Part shown: one piece after another, positions 54,171 to 63,959 of the stretch
Layout: every line of letters starts with the position of its first letter
Position numbering within the stretch: the stretch's first letter is position 1
Assembly: GCA_028714915.1 (NCBI GenBank)
Contig: JAQTLL010000005.1
Location: forward strand, 1 to 64,000
Source: Sulfuricurvum sp.
GTDB lineage: Bacteria; Campylobacterota; Campylobacteria; Campylobacterales; Sulfurimonadaceae
Length of the DNA: 64,000 nucleotides
Direction of reading: 5' to 3'
Position numbers and translations under genes: made by a program
Notes under the pieces: model-generated
What the model was told of the DNA's origin: nothing
Seen by the model: only the letters and a program-made list of their open reading frames with translations
Database searches by the model: none

Positions 54171-55012
54171 TAAGGAAGGAGAAGTTTGAGAAGATCAGCC
54201 AGTGTCTCTTTGAGTTCACTGCGGGGAACCACCATATCAATAGATCCTTTTTCAAGCAAGAATTCAGCACGCTGAAACCCTTCCGGAAGATCAGAACCAA
54301 TGGTCTGTTTGATAACACGCTGCCCTGCAAAACCGACCAATGCACCCGGTTCAGCGATAATAATATCTCCAAGTGTTGCGAATGAGGCACTAACCCCACC
54401 CATGGTCGGATCAGTTAGAAGTGATATGTACGGAAGTTTAGCATCCGCCAAACGCGCCAGTGCTGCGGAAGTCTTGGACATCTGCATAAGGGAAAAAGTA
54501 CTCTCTTGCATTCGCGCACCGCCACTGGCACTCACAATGATCAGACCCTGACGTTTTTCTAGAGCACGATTAATAGCACGAACAATTTTTTCGCCTTCAA
54601 CCGATCCCAAAGATCCGCCCATAAAGTTAAAATCAAAGACCACAAGCTGTACGGGAGTATCTACTATCGTACACTCACCGCTCACAACCGATGAGTATCG
54701 TCCATTTTTCGTAAACCCTTCTTCAATACGGGCTGCATAGCTCTTTTTATCCACAAATTGGAGTGGATCTACGGGCTTTAACGAAGCATCATATTCAACA
54801 AAACTTCCCTCATCCGCAATTAATGCAAGACGCTCATTGACACCGATACGAAGGTGAAATCCACATTTAGGACAGACATGATTTTGCTTCTCCATCTCTT
54901 TGTAATACATTAAGGATTGACATGCAGAACACTTTACCCAATGCGACGGTGCTTCACTTTTGGTGGGCTGTTTCTTTTTTTCAGAATCTCCAAATAGATT
55001 AAATAGACTCAA
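54170..55012 (-). CDS. accD: Acetyl-CoA carboxylase carboxyltransferase subunit beta
   Basis: 280 aa. N-terminal zinc finger WVKCSACQSLMY ... HVCPKCGFHL, then crotonase-like core with VVSASGGARMQES and DPTMGGVSASFATLGDIIIAEP, GFAGQRVI. Forms malonyl-CoA with AccA. Overlaps the IMPase-like gene by 4 bp. Confidence 0.96.
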   Translation of the reverse strand: MSLFNLFGDSEKKKQPTKSEAPSHWVKCSACQSLMYYKEMEKQNHVCPKCGFHLRIGVNERLALIADEGSFVEYDASLKPVDPLQFVDKKSYAARIEEGFTKNGRYSSVVSGECTIVDTPVQLVVFDFNFMGGSLGSVEGEKIVRAINRALEKRQGLIIVSASGGARMQESTFSLMQMSKTSAALARLADAKLPYISLLTDPTMGGVSASFATLGDIIIAEPGALVGFAGQRVIKQTIGSDLPEGFQRAEFLLEKGSIDMVVPRSELKETLADLLKLLLP

Positions 55013-55737
55013 AAATACTCCTTTTCTACAATCAAACGTATCCGCTTAAACACTTCTTTATCGGGACTTAACAGGATGTATCTCTCATCACTAAAGCTAT
55101 AAAGGTGTCGGCTCAAAAATAAGCCAGCTTGAATATCAAACTTCCTCATTGTACCTAAAAATAGCACATATTTCACTAAGGGCGCATAGGCGAGCGAGAG
55201 GGCTAGCGCTCCGGGAGAGCGAAATTTAAACTTGTTACCTATCAATATCTTAATGAGATCAGGATGTTCATAAGATTTTTCAAAGAGACCGATTTTAGGA
55301 TTTTGCGATGGAAGGACAGCTACTTTAAGAGTTGGATTATCTAAATAGGTTTTGTAATATTCATCAGATGTACGAATAAAAACATCCCCATTGACAAGAT
55401 TACACACAATGCCCTCAGTTGTCTCCCCACTCATCTCTCTTGCAATAGAAATACCGTAATAGGGAAAAAAAGAGGAGAAATTATCACTTCCGTCAATAGG
55501 ATCCGTGATAATATTCACATTGCTTTGGGGAGACATCCAGCCGCTCTCTTCGGAATAAAAAGAGCCATAAGAGTTAAGATGTTTAAAAAGAACGGATTCA
55601 GCTACAAGATCGAACCCACTGCTTATATCACCGCCATCACCTTGGGTATATAAATCAAAAAGGGTACTATCATTTGAGCCGATACACTCACGAACCTCGA
55701 GAAGTGAAAGAATCACTGCATCGATAAAACTGTTCAT
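55009..55737 (-). CDS. Inositol monophosphatase-family protein
   Basis: 242 aa. Metal-binding YSEESGW (Glu) and DPIDGSDNFSSFFPYYGISIA (DPIDGT-type motif) are present. The C-terminal WDxAAG motif is altered to FDIQAGLF, so substrate may differ. Possible roles include inositol or 3'-phosphoadenosine phosphate dephosphorylation. One-base overlap with gltD. Confidence 0.85.
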   Translation of the reverse strand: MNSFIDAVILSLLEVRECIGSNDSTLFDLYTQGDGGDISSGFDLVAESVLFKHLNSYGSFYSEESGWMSPQSNVNIITDPIDGSDNFSSFFPYYGISIAREMSGETTEGIVCNLVNGDVFIRTSDEYYKTYLDNPTLKVAVLPSQNPKIGLFEKSYEHPDLIKILIGNKFKFRSPGALALSLAYAPLVKYVLFLGTMRKFDIQAGLFLSRHLYSFSDERYILLSPDKEVFKRIRLIVEKEYF

Positions 55738-57119
55738 TACTTTAACAGTGATTTTGCAATAGCGCGTGCTGCTTCGCGTCCGTCATAAGCCGCAGTGACA
55801 ACCAAATCTGCACCGCGGTAACAGTCACCACCGGCATAAATACCCGCTGTTGTCGTTTGGAATTTTTCATCGACAATTATTCCGCCCCAGCTATTGACGG
55901 AGATACCGTTTTCTGCCAAAAATCCGGGAACAACAGGGTCAAATCCAAGTGCCATAATGACAACATCGGCATTGACAGTAAAATCTCCCCCTTTGATCTC
56001 TTCCATTTTTTGGCGACCGCTCTCGTCTTTTGCACCCAAAACGGTTTTTATCATACGAACGGCAATTGCTTTGCCGTTATCTCCCAAAATCACTTCTTTA
56101 GGAGAGGCATGAAAGACAAAGTCTACCCCTTCTTCAATTGCATTTTTATACTCTTTTTGTGATCCCGGCATATTGTGTGCGTCTCGGCGGTATAAACACG
56201 TAATATTTTTAGCCCCTTCACGTTTGGCAGTACGGACACAGTCCATCGCTGTATCCCCTCCTCCAATAACAACCACTTCAAGATCTTTAAAATCAAATTG
56301 CTTATCATACGAAACGGCAAAGTTTTTACGTTGAATAGCCGTTAAATACTCCATTGCTGCATAAACATTGGATGCATTTTCTCCTGCGATCTTTGCAGCT
56401 TTGGCTTTAGTGGCACCGATACCGATAAAGACGGCATCGTGTTGATCCGCAATAACGTCAAATTCTGCATCTTTGCCTACTTCGCAATTTACCACAAGGT
56501 TTAAACCTGCTTCAACGAGAAATCCGACACGACGGTCAACAATTTTTTTATCGAGCTTGAATCCCGGAATACCATACGTCAATAATCCGCCGGCACGATC
56601 ACTACGCTCATACATGGTAACTGAAATCCCTGAACGTAATAAATACGTTGCAGCAGAAAGACCCGCAGGTCCTGAACCAAGAATAGCTACTTTTTTATCT
56701 GTGGTAATCCCCGGAAAGAACGGTTTAAGCCCGTGCTTGAATCCCTCTTCGTTAATAAACGTCTCAATGGAGCCAATCGTAATTGCTCCATGTCCGTCAT
56801 TAAGGGTACAGTCACCCTCGCAAAGGCGATCATGGGGGCAAATGCGTCCCATAACTTCTGGGAATGGTGATGGCTCATTCGAGAGATTGAACGCAAATTT
56901 CAGATCCTTTTCCGCCACAGCTTTGAGCCACTGAGGAATGTAGTTATGCAATGGGCATTTGTTAAGACAAAACGGATCACCGCATTGGATACAACGATCA
57001 CTTTGTGACGCGGCCTCATGCTGTTCAACAGGCTCATAAATCTCACTAAAATCTTTGAGTCGTTGTACAACGCCCCGTTTAATAGGATCAATTCGTTCAA
57101 TAGTTAAAAATTCTCTCAT
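55737..57119 (-). CDS. gltD: Glutamate synthase small subunit
   Basis: 460 aa. N-terminal 4Fe-4S cluster motif CIQCGDPFCLNKCPLHNYIP, FAD site GSGPAGLSAATYLL, NADPH site VIGGGDTAMDCVRTA and C-terminal YAGGDCYRGADLVVTAA. Transfers electrons from NADPH to the GltB subunit encoded 5 bp upstream. Confidence 0.96.
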   Translation of the reverse strand: MREFLTIERIDPIKRGVVQRLKDFSEIYEPVEQHEAASQSDRCIQCGDPFCLNKCPLHNYIPQWLKAVAEKDLKFAFNLSNEPSPFPEVMGRICPHDRLCEGDCTLNDGHGAITIGSIETFINEEGFKHGLKPFFPGITTDKKVAILGSGPAGLSAATYLLRSGISVTMYERSDRAGGLLTYGIPGFKLDKKIVDRRVGFLVEAGLNLVVNCEVGKDAEFDVIADQHDAVFIGIGATKAKAAKIAGENASNVYAAMEYLTAIQRKNFAVSYDKQFDFKDLEVVVIGGGDTAMDCVRTAKREGAKNITCLYRRDAHNMPGSQKEYKNAIEEGVDFVFHASPKEVILGDNGKAIAVRMIKTVLGAKDESGRQKMEEIKGGDFTVNADVVIMALGFDPVVPGFLAENGISVNSWGGIIVDEKFQTTTAGIYAGGDCYRGADLVVTAAYDGREAARAIAKSLLK

Positions 57120-57124
57120 AAGTG

Positions 57125-60100
57125 TTAGTCCCCTTTATCAGGATTAAGTGGCAATTTGGTTAAGTTTTTAGGTCGAACTAGCCAAAAATTTCGAATCTCA
57201 TTACGGAAATTATTGAGAAGAGCCTGTGCTTTTTCGCTTTGTGTTTCTGCTGTATAATCTTTTAAAAGACGTTTGAGATAATGACGCGCTTCGTCTCCGT
57301 CATCGGTATCAATACGCAATGCATCTACGAGCTCACGATTGACATTTTCGACAAAACTGTGATTTTCATCGTACACAAATGCAATACCGCCCGTCATACC
57401 CGCACCGAAGTTGATACCGGTTTGACCCAAGATGACGACGATTCCGCCTGTCATATACTCACACGCGTTATCCCCTGTCCCCTCAACGATAGCCAGTGCG
57501 CCTGAGTTACGAACCGCAAAACGCTCACCTACTGATCCGGCAATAAAGAGTTTACCGCCAGTGGCACCATAAAGACACGTATTACCGCCTGCGGCAAATG
57601 CTTCCCCTTGGTTACGTGATTTAATGACAATTTTACCGCCGTGCATCCCTTTACCGATATAATCATTTGCTACACCTTCAAGACGGATAGAGACACCATG
57701 AATCAAAAATGCCCCTAAGGCTTGACCTGCAATACCTTTTAAATCAATTCGGATAGTATCGGTTTTGAGCCCTTTGTCCCCATAATATTGAGCGATTTCA
57801 CCACTCACTCGCGCACCAAAACTACGATTTAAATTACAAATATCACGTGTAATTCGAATAGGACGTTCAGGATTTTTGATGGCATCCATGGCTTCCGCTA
57901 ACACATCAATTTCATATGCATTATCATCAAAAGGTTTGTTGCTTGGAGATTGGCAGGTATTTACCCCTTCTTCACGGTGTAAGATATTACTGAAATCAAA
58001 CTTGCGGGCAAAATCATTATCTGTAATGTGCAGTAAATCACTGCGTCCTACTAACTCTTCCATAGTTTTATAGCCGAGTTTCGCCATTATTTGACGTACA
58101 TCTTCTGCCAAATAGGTAAAATAGTTGATGAGCTGTTCCACGTTTCCTTTGAAATGCTCAGAGCGCAAGGTTTCATTTTGGGTTGCAATTCCTACTGAAC
58201 ATTTATTGAGATGACAGATACGAAGCATTTTACAGCCGACAATGGTAAGTGCTCCCGTACCAAATGCATAACTCTCAGCCCCTAGCATTGCGGCTTTTAC
58301 AATATCCTGACCGCTTTTGAGCCCGCCATCCGTTTGAAGATGAACGAGACCTCGGAGATTATTGACTTTGAGGGCATTGTGTGCTTCAGAGAGACCTAGC
58401 TCCCATGGATTTCCTGCAAACTTAATAGACGTCAGAGGAGCCGCACCCGTACCGCCGTCTCCGCCGGAGATGATGATTTTATCGGCATACGCTTTAGCAA
58501 CACCTGCTGCAATCGTCCCGACACCAGCGGCAGATACAAGCTTAACCGCTACTGTTGCAGCGGGATTTACCTGCTTCATATCAAAAATCAGCTGTGCCAA
58601 ATCCTCGATTGAGTAAATATCATGGTGAGGCGGTGGCGAAATCAGGGTTACCCCTGGAGTTGTGTGACGAAGGCGTGCAATCAGTCCTGAAACTTTATGC
58701 CCCGGAAGCTGTCCTCCCTCACCCGGTTTTGCCCCTTGAGCCACTTTGATCTGAATCTCTTCAGCCGAACGCAAATAAGCAGGTGTTACACCAAAACGTC
58801 CTGATGCTACTTGCTTGATTTTAGAATTTTTTAATGTATCAAAACGAGCTGAATCTTCTCCACCCTCACCTGAGTTGCTTTGAGCTCCAATAGTATTCAT
58901 AGCCACGGCTAGACACTCATGTGCTTCAGGAGAAATAGAACCCAAACTCATCGCTGCGGATGCAAAACGTTTAAAAATAAGCTCTTTTGATTCAACTTCT
59001 GAAATATCAATACTTGAACGATCTGATTGAAATTCAAAGAAATCACGGATGAATTTTTGACCACGTTTATTAACAAGTTCACTAAGACGATCAAAATCTT
59101 CTCTCTTGCCACTTTTTGAAACAGCATGGATGGCATGAATAACATCCGGATTAAAAGCATGATATTCTTGATCATTATAAAATTTATAAAATCCGCCAAT
59201 TTTAAGTGGAAAAATACGGTTAAATCCATTTAGTTCAAAGGCTTCTTTATGGTTTTTACTCAAACGCTCGTCAATATCTTCGTATGTGAGTCCCGGAATA
59301 AGAACATGAGAGTCTCCAAAACACTCATCAACCATTTCACGGCTCAGTCCGATAATATCAAAAAGTCCTGAATTACGATATGAACCGATGGTTGCAATTC
59401 CCATTTTTGACATAATTTTGAGCAATCCGCCATTCAGAGAATGGAGTGCTTGCTTAAATGCTTCTGCACAGTTTTCTTCGCTTTCATTGGCTTGTTTCAC
59501 ACGCGCGGCAATGGTTGTAAACAAAAGACTCGGATAGATTGAACTGGCTCCGTATGCAATAAGGGTTGCCGCACCGTGAGAATCAACCACTTCACTCGTA
59601 CTGGCTACTATCGAACCTAAATGACGTATTTTTGCTTCCAATAATGCACGGCTAATCCGTCCTACTGCCATGAGCATCGGAATAGTTTTATGGTCACTGT
59701 CAAATCCGCTGTCATCAAGGATAATGATTCGGGTACCCTCTTCTTTGACCGCTTTTATAACGTCTACGACTAATGCATCAAGTGCCTCACGTAAACTTCC
59801 TTTATAGGCAGTTGAAAAAACTTCATTCGTATACGAAGGGTGAAAACGGGGTGATTTTTTATCTCCAAATGATTTAAGCACTTCGAGTTTTTCTTTGAGC
59901 ATAATCGGTGAAATTGCTTTTAAACGGTTAGCATGTGTCGGGATTTCATCCAAAATATTGTGTATTTCACCAAATCCTGTATTTAAGCTCATTACCACTT
60001 TTTCACGGATCGGATCAATCGGAGGATTGGTGACTTGTGCAAAGCGTTGCTTGAAAAAATCACTAAAATTACGTTGAACGGTACTAAAAGCAGCAAGCGG

Positions 60101-61627
60101 AGTATCATCCCCCATCGAACCGACTGCCTCTTTACCATCACGCATCATTGGCTCAATTACTTGCTCGACAATCTCTTGAGTGATATTGAAATAACGCTGA
60201 CGTGTCACCAAATCTTCTGCTGAACAGTCACATTTTGTTTCATATTGGTGCTCTACGTGCTCTTGCAAATAGGTCATGTGCTCGTTCAACCAGCTCATAT
60301 ACGGATTAGAGGTTTTTAGATATTCATTAATATCTTCATCTTTAAGCACTTTACCGAACTTCAAATCAAGTCCTATCATCTGCCCTGACTGAAGTCGTCC
60401 ACGCTCTTTTATCATCTCTTCTGGAATATCGATAACCCCATACTCACTTGCAATAAGAAGCGTGTCATCATGGGTGATAATGTACTTTGAGGGACGCAAT
60501 CCATTACGGTCAAGGACACATCCGATGTAACGGCCATCAGTGAGTGAAAATGCGGCAGGACCATCCCATGCTTCAAAAACTGTCGAGTGATACTCATAAA
60601 ACGCACGCAACTGCGGATCCATGTGCGGAGCATTTTGCCACGGTGCAGGAATAATTGCACGCGCCGCTTTAAAGAAATCCATCCCATTGGCAATCAAAAA
60701 TTCAAAGAAATTATCGGCACTCGCACTGTCCGAACCATGGGGTTGAAGAATCGGAAGAAGACGTGCAATCTCTTCATCGGTAAATACTTCACTCTTAATA
60801 GATTCAGATTTCACTGCCACATTAAAACGGTTTGCTTCGACGGAGTTAATCTCACCGTTGTGCGCAACCGAGCGAAACGGTTGAGCCAAACGCCATTTAG
60901 GGAGAGTATTGGTCGAAAAACGTTGGTGAAAGAGTGAAAAAGAGATTTTGAAATTCTCGTTTTGGAAATCAGTATAAAATTCCTTGATATGCGTAGGCAT
61001 AATCAAGCCCTTATACGAAATAACACGTGAGCTCATCGAAGGGATATAAAAATCCTGATCCTCAACCAACGCATGCTCGGTTTCTTTTCGGCTCAAATAC
61101 AACAATGCATCAAAACGTTGTGATGCCATCAATGAGTTAGGGGTAATAAAGATATGATAAATTTCAGGAAGGCTCGCAAGCGCCTGTTCACCCAAGGCAT
61201 TGGTATCGAGTGGAACTACACGCTTTAATACCACTTTTAAATCATTGTTGGCACACGTACGTTCCAATAAATCCAGCTGAGCAGTATCGCGCGTAAAGAC
61301 AACGGCAATCGCATACATTTCAGGTAATTCAATACCGTTTTCTAATGCCTTTGAGCGCATAAACTCATGAGGAATCGAGAGGAGCAATCCGCTTCCGTCT
61401 CCCGTCTTGCCGTCGGCAGCAACTGCACCACGGTGCATCATTCGTTCAAGCGCGGTAATTGCGTTTTCAAGCGTCTCATGAGAAGGACGGTTTTTAATAT
61501 TGGCGATCAAACCAAATCCGCAGTTATCTTTAAATGATCGTAATAAATCTTGGTATTCCACTGATATATCACCTTGTGTCATCGGAAAATTCCGGAAATT
61601 ATTTCTATTTAATCTCTTTTTAAACAT
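57125..61627 (-). CDS. gltB: Glutamate synthase large subunit
   Basis: Up to 1500 aa. Type-2 amidotransferase domain beginning at NCGFGL (Cys36 from the upstream ATG; Cys21 from the ATG at 61582, which I consider the likelier start because relatives have short propeptides and neither start has a clear ribosome site). Synthase domain with FMN site, 3Fe-4S ligands CKMLRICHLNKCSVG (about 1140), GDGGTGAAPLTS, and the C-terminal GXGXG beta-helix. Converts glutamine plus 2-oxoglutarate to two glutamates. Confidence 0.95.
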   Translation of the reverse strand: MFKKRLNRNNFRNFPMTQGDISVEYQDLLRSFKDNCGFGLIANIKNRPSHETLENAITALERMMHRGAVAADGKTGDGSGLLLSIPHEFMRSKALENGIELPEMYAIAVVFTRDTAQLDLLERTCANNDLKVVLKRVVPLDTNALGEQALASLPEIYHIFITPNSLMASQRFDALLYLSRKETEHALVEDQDFYIPSMSSRVISYKGLIMPTHIKEFYTDFQNENFKISFSLFHQRFSTNTLPKWRLAQPFRSVAHNGEINSVEANRFNVAVKSESIKSEVFTDEEIARLLPILQPHGSDSASADNFFEFLIANGMDFFKAARAIIPAPWQNAPHMDPQLRAFYEYHSTVFEAWDGPAAFSLTDGRYIGCVLDRNGLRPSKYIITHDDTLLIASEYGVIDIPEEMIKERGRLQSGQMIGLDLKFGKVLKDEDINEYLKTSNPYMSWLNEHMTYLQEHVEHQYETKCDCSAEDLVTRQRYFNITQEIVEQVIEPMMRDGKEAVGSMGDDTPLAAFSTVQRNFSDFFKQRFAQVTNPPIDPIREKVVMSLNTGFGEIHNILDEIPTHANRLKAISPIMLKEKLEVLKSFGDKKSPRFHPSYTNEVFSTAYKGSLREALDALVVDVIKAVKEEGTRIIILDDSGFDSDHKTIPMLMAVGRISRALLEAKIRHLGSIVASTSEVVDSHGAATLIAYGASSIYPSLLFTTIAARVKQANESEENCAEAFKQALHSLNGGLLKIMSKMGIATIGSYRNSGLFDIIGLSREMVDECFGDSHVLIPGLTYEDIDERLSKNHKEAFELNGFNRIFPLKIGGFYKFYNDQEYHAFNPDVIHAIHAVSKSGKREDFDRLSELVNKRGQKFIRDFFEFQSDRSSIDISEVESKELIFKRFASAAMSLGSISPEAHECLAVAMNTIGAQSNSGEGGEDSARFDTLKNSKIKQVASGRFGVTPAYLRSAEEIQIKVAQGAKPGEGGQLPGHKVSGLIARLRHTTPGVTLISPPPHHDIYSIEDLAQLIFDMKQVNPAATVAVKLVSAAGVGTIAAGVAKAYADKIIISGGDGGTGAAPLTSIKFAGNPWELGLSEAHNALKVNNLRGLVHLQTDGGLKSGQDIVKAAMLGAESYAFGTGALTIVGCKMLRICHLNKCSVGIATQNETLRSEHFKGNVEQLINYFTYLAEDVRQIMAKLGYKTMEELVGRSDLLHITDNDFARKFDFSNILHREEGVNTCQSPSNKPFDDNAYEIDVLAEAMDAIKNPERPIRITRDICNLNRSFGARVSGEIAQYYGDKGLKTDTIRIDLKGIAGQALGAFLIHGVSIRLEGVANDYIGKGMHGGKIVIKSRNQGEAFAAGGNTCLYGATGGKLFIAGSVGERFAVRNSGALAIVEGTGDNACEYMTGGIVVILGQTGINFGAGMTGGIAFVYDENHSFVENVNRELVDALRIDTDDGDEARHYLKRLLKDYTAETQSEKAQALLNNFRNEIRNFWLVRPKNLTKLPLNPDKGD

Positions 61628-61744
61628 AAGTAGTCTAAAGAGGATGGAAATTTCTTAATTTTACCAGTTATTAGGTTAAAAAGTTTTAAAATGAGGAGAC
61701 TTTTAGAAAATAAAATAAACAAATGTGCGGTGAAGTAACAAAAT

Positions 61745-62362
61745 ATGCAGGGATTTATCATCAAACTCAGCCGGGTGAAAGACGAAGATATGATTGTGAC
61801 TATCATATCCGAGGATTGCTTAACAACCCTTTATCGCTTCTATGGTGCTCGACACAGTCCTATCAATCTTGGCTTTAAAATCGATTTTGAAGCCGAAACC
61901 TCACTCAAAAGCTCTATTCCCCGAATGCGAGATGTTATTCATCTTGGCTTTCCTTGGATGGGGGAATACAACCGTATTCGACTTTGGCAACAATTTATTG
62001 CCCTCTTTCATCCCCATCTGCAACATTCGGATGAGATTGGAAGTTTTTATTTTGAACTCTTAGAATCAGCTGCCCAGCATTGGAAAAATCAAAATCCCAA
62101 ACGGCTTGCCATCGAAGCCTACGTTCAACTTCTCGAACACGAAGGGAGATTGCACCGTGAACTCAACTGCTTTTTTTGCGACGATCCAATATATACCGAT
62201 GTTTCTCTTATACGTGCATTTCTACCCGCACACAAAGAGTGTTCCCATACGCTATCCATAAACGCCAAAGGTCTCTCATGGCTGTATGACCATTATTCAA
62301 CACTTTTTTTGGATGATTTTGAGGTTGAGCGTCTTTGGCATATTATTAATGAGGGGCTGTAA
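61745..62362 (+). CDS. recO: RecO-like recombination protein
   Basis: 205 aa. N-terminal OB-fold-like GFIIKLSRVKDEDMIVTIIS then a helical part with a lone Cys pair (NCFFCDD). This is the short RecO of Campylobacterota. Loads RecA at SSB-coated gaps with RecR. Divergent from gltB; the 117-bp gap is AT-rich with no clear signal. Confidence 0.78.
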   Translation: MQGFIIKLSRVKDEDMIVTIISEDCLTTLYRFYGARHSPINLGFKIDFEAETSLKSSIPRMRDVIHLGFPWMGEYNRIRLWQQFIALFHPHLQHSDEIGSFYFELLESAAQHWKNQNPKRLAIEAYVQLLEHEGRLHRELNCFFCDDPIYTDVSLIRAFLPAHKECSHTLSINAKGLSWLYDHYSTLFLDDFEVERLWHIINEGL

Positions 62363-62396
62363 AGGTATAGCTTTTTTCACTGTCTATCTCTCTGCA

Positions 62397-62418
62397 TTCC
62401 CAACGAGGACGTTGGGAA
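62397..62418. repeat. REP-like hairpin between convergent genes
   Basis: TTCCCAACG-AGGA-CGTTGGGAA, a perfect 9-bp stem with flanks resembling the GCATTCCCA...TGGGAACGAGGG repeats scattered in proteobacterial genomes. It may also terminate recO and the convergent 62438-63325 gene. Confidence 0.65.
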
Positions 62419-62437
62419 CGAGGGATACTTTTATTGA

Positions 62438-63325
62438 TTAGCGTTGTTGCAAATAGTAAAGTGGATCACGCCCGACCGTAGCAGCAGCTTTTACTTTTTC
62501 ATAAAACGCCTTCGGCAGCCAGATTGTATGAGCATAGTCTTCCGGCACCTGTCGTTCACTGTCTTTACGACTATCTTTCCGAATATCCTCAGTAATCACA
62601 TATTGATCAATACCCAATGCTTCCATCCGTGGATGATTAAATTCCCCATTGGAGTTAGATTGAAGAGTCAAAAGATCAAGCCCCTCTGCCCATTCTGCTT
62701 CATAACGCCATTCAAGAAGGAGGGCTATTGGCCATCCCTTTTTCTCTTTAGTTACGCCTAGCAATCCAAAAATATTCCCCCAATCAGGATGAACATACGG
62801 ATTTCCAAAATGGGGCATTTTTCCGGGAGGAAGTTGATACTCTCCTTTTCTATAACGCTGACCACGAGTGGCGCGTTCATTATTTCGTCCTGATGCAATA
62901 TGCCATCCCGCATTATCCCAGCTTCCGTCAAAAAACTTCACTTCCGGATTGGCAGCCGGAAGATTGAGGTCCGAACGCAAAAAGATATCGAACCGAAGTT
63001 CTTTATCCCCCGCACACTCCTTTTTCCCGTCGATGATCGCGCATCGGTCTATAAGTCCTGTGCGGGTGCTCATTTTAAACGCAATCGCTTCGGCTCCCTT
63101 AAGTTCTTCATCCACAAACTCCGGCGGCATGCAAAACCGCTTCGCGAACTCGAGAGTGACCACCCAAATGTATTTGTCGTTGGAAAAGTTCTTACGCCCA
63201 TCACGCGGCCCAGTATAGTATCCATCCCTACAACTCTCTTCCTGTGGAATTTGCCCGGCAAAAATAGGGTTAATCCCTATTATGACAAAGCATAAAAATA
63301 ATGATCGTATTATCAAAGGTTTCAT
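62438..63325 (-). CDS. Secreted protein of unknown function
   Basis: 295 aa. Signal peptide (about 1-23, ending IFAG). Mature part is rich in Trp, Tyr, Asp and Arg and has several Cys (SCRDG, RFCMPP, DRCAI, ECAG) that could pair as disulfides. No family recognised. Codon use looks more GC-rich than its neighbours. It lies in the accessory right end next to repeats, so recent acquisition is possible. GGAGG precedes the ATG. Confidence 0.75.
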   Translation of the reverse strand: MKPLIIRSLFLCFVIIGINPIFAGQIPQEESCRDGYYTGPRDGRKNFSNDKYIWVVTLEFAKRFCMPPEFVDEELKGAEAIAFKMSTRTGLIDRCAIIDGKKECAGDKELRFDIFLRSDLNLPAANPEVKFFDGSWDNAGWHIASGRNNERATRGQRYRKGEYQLPPGKMPHFGNPYVHPDWGNIFGLLGVTKEKKGWPIALLLEWRYEAEWAEGLDLLTLQSNSNGEFNHPRMEALGIDQYVITEDIRKDSRKDSERQVPEDYAHTIWLPKAFYEKVKAAATVGRDPLYYLQQR

Positions 63326-63362
63326 ACCACCCTCCTTCCATCAAAGTTATTTATTAGAATCT

Positions 63363-63626
63363 TCATTTTTGTACATTTCCTTGATTGGATTGATTGAGGG
63401 CCAACGCATAATTCCCTCCGGTCTGGATAAACCCAAGCCGTCGCAAGAATTTATCGGTCTTGTCGATATGGGTACCGCTGTTGACTCCGGCTGAAAGTTC
63501 CACCGCTCCACGGTTTTCTGCCCACTTACGAAAGGCGCTCATTGGCAGAATAGTTTTGAATATCGGTACCGTCGATCCATCTCCGTCCATCAGTCGGCTG
63601 ATAAAACCCCTGTAGTATTTTGGCAA
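63363..63626 (-). pseudogene. C-terminal fragment of a GNAT-like acetyltransferase
   Basis: Up to 87 codons from a TTG. The stretch FRKWAENRGAVELSAGVNSG ... KFLRRLGFIQTGGNYALAL matches the acetyl-CoA-binding and final strands of phage-type GNAT proteins, but the N-terminal half of that fold is missing. No ribosome site is clear. Probably a remnant; the adjacent MITE-like element (63666-63790) lies 40 bp upstream. Confidence 0.5.
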
Positions 63627-63665
63627 AGCATAAAAAAAATAGTAATACAGAAAGGCTACTTTTAA

Positions 63666-63790
63666 TAGACTTCTTGCATAACTAACTTTTTAAAAAGAGC
63701 TGGATTCCCGCCTTCGCGGGAATGACAGAGTCTCGTCATCCTCGGGCTTGACCCGGGGATCCATCTTTAGAAGGTTATGCAAGAAGTCTA
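63666..63790. mobile_element. 125-bp MITE-like element with 17-bp perfect terminal inverted repeats
   Basis: TAGACTTCTTGCATAAC (63666-63682) and its exact reverse complement (63774-63790) bracket two REP-like hairpins: CTGGATTCCCGCCTTCGCGG... (63700-63725) and CGTCATCCTCGGGCTTGACC... (63734-63763). The outer bases TTTA(A/T) are near-symmetric too. No ORF inside. Its transposase, if any, is elsewhere. It occupies most of the 333-bp gap 63627-63959. Confidence 0.75.
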
Positions 63791-63904
63791 ATAAACATAA
63801 AGATCTTCCTTATACTTAAAAAATTATTTTTGATTATATCTAATTAACAATCAATTTTATTTTAGATGATTCTGTGTTTAAATGGCTCATAAATTAATAG
63901 TTTA

Positions 63905-63933
63905 TTGACAATAATATCCTATATGACTATAAT
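63905..63933 (+). promoter_or_regulatory. Consensus sigma-70 promoter of the right-end antitoxin gene
   Basis: TTGACA (63905-63910), 17-bp spacer, TATAAT (63928-63933): the same perfect form as TA module 1. AAGGAG at 63949-63954 is the ribosome binding site. Confidence 0.82.
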
Positions 63934-63959
63934 GTACTCATTGACAACAAGGAGCCATT

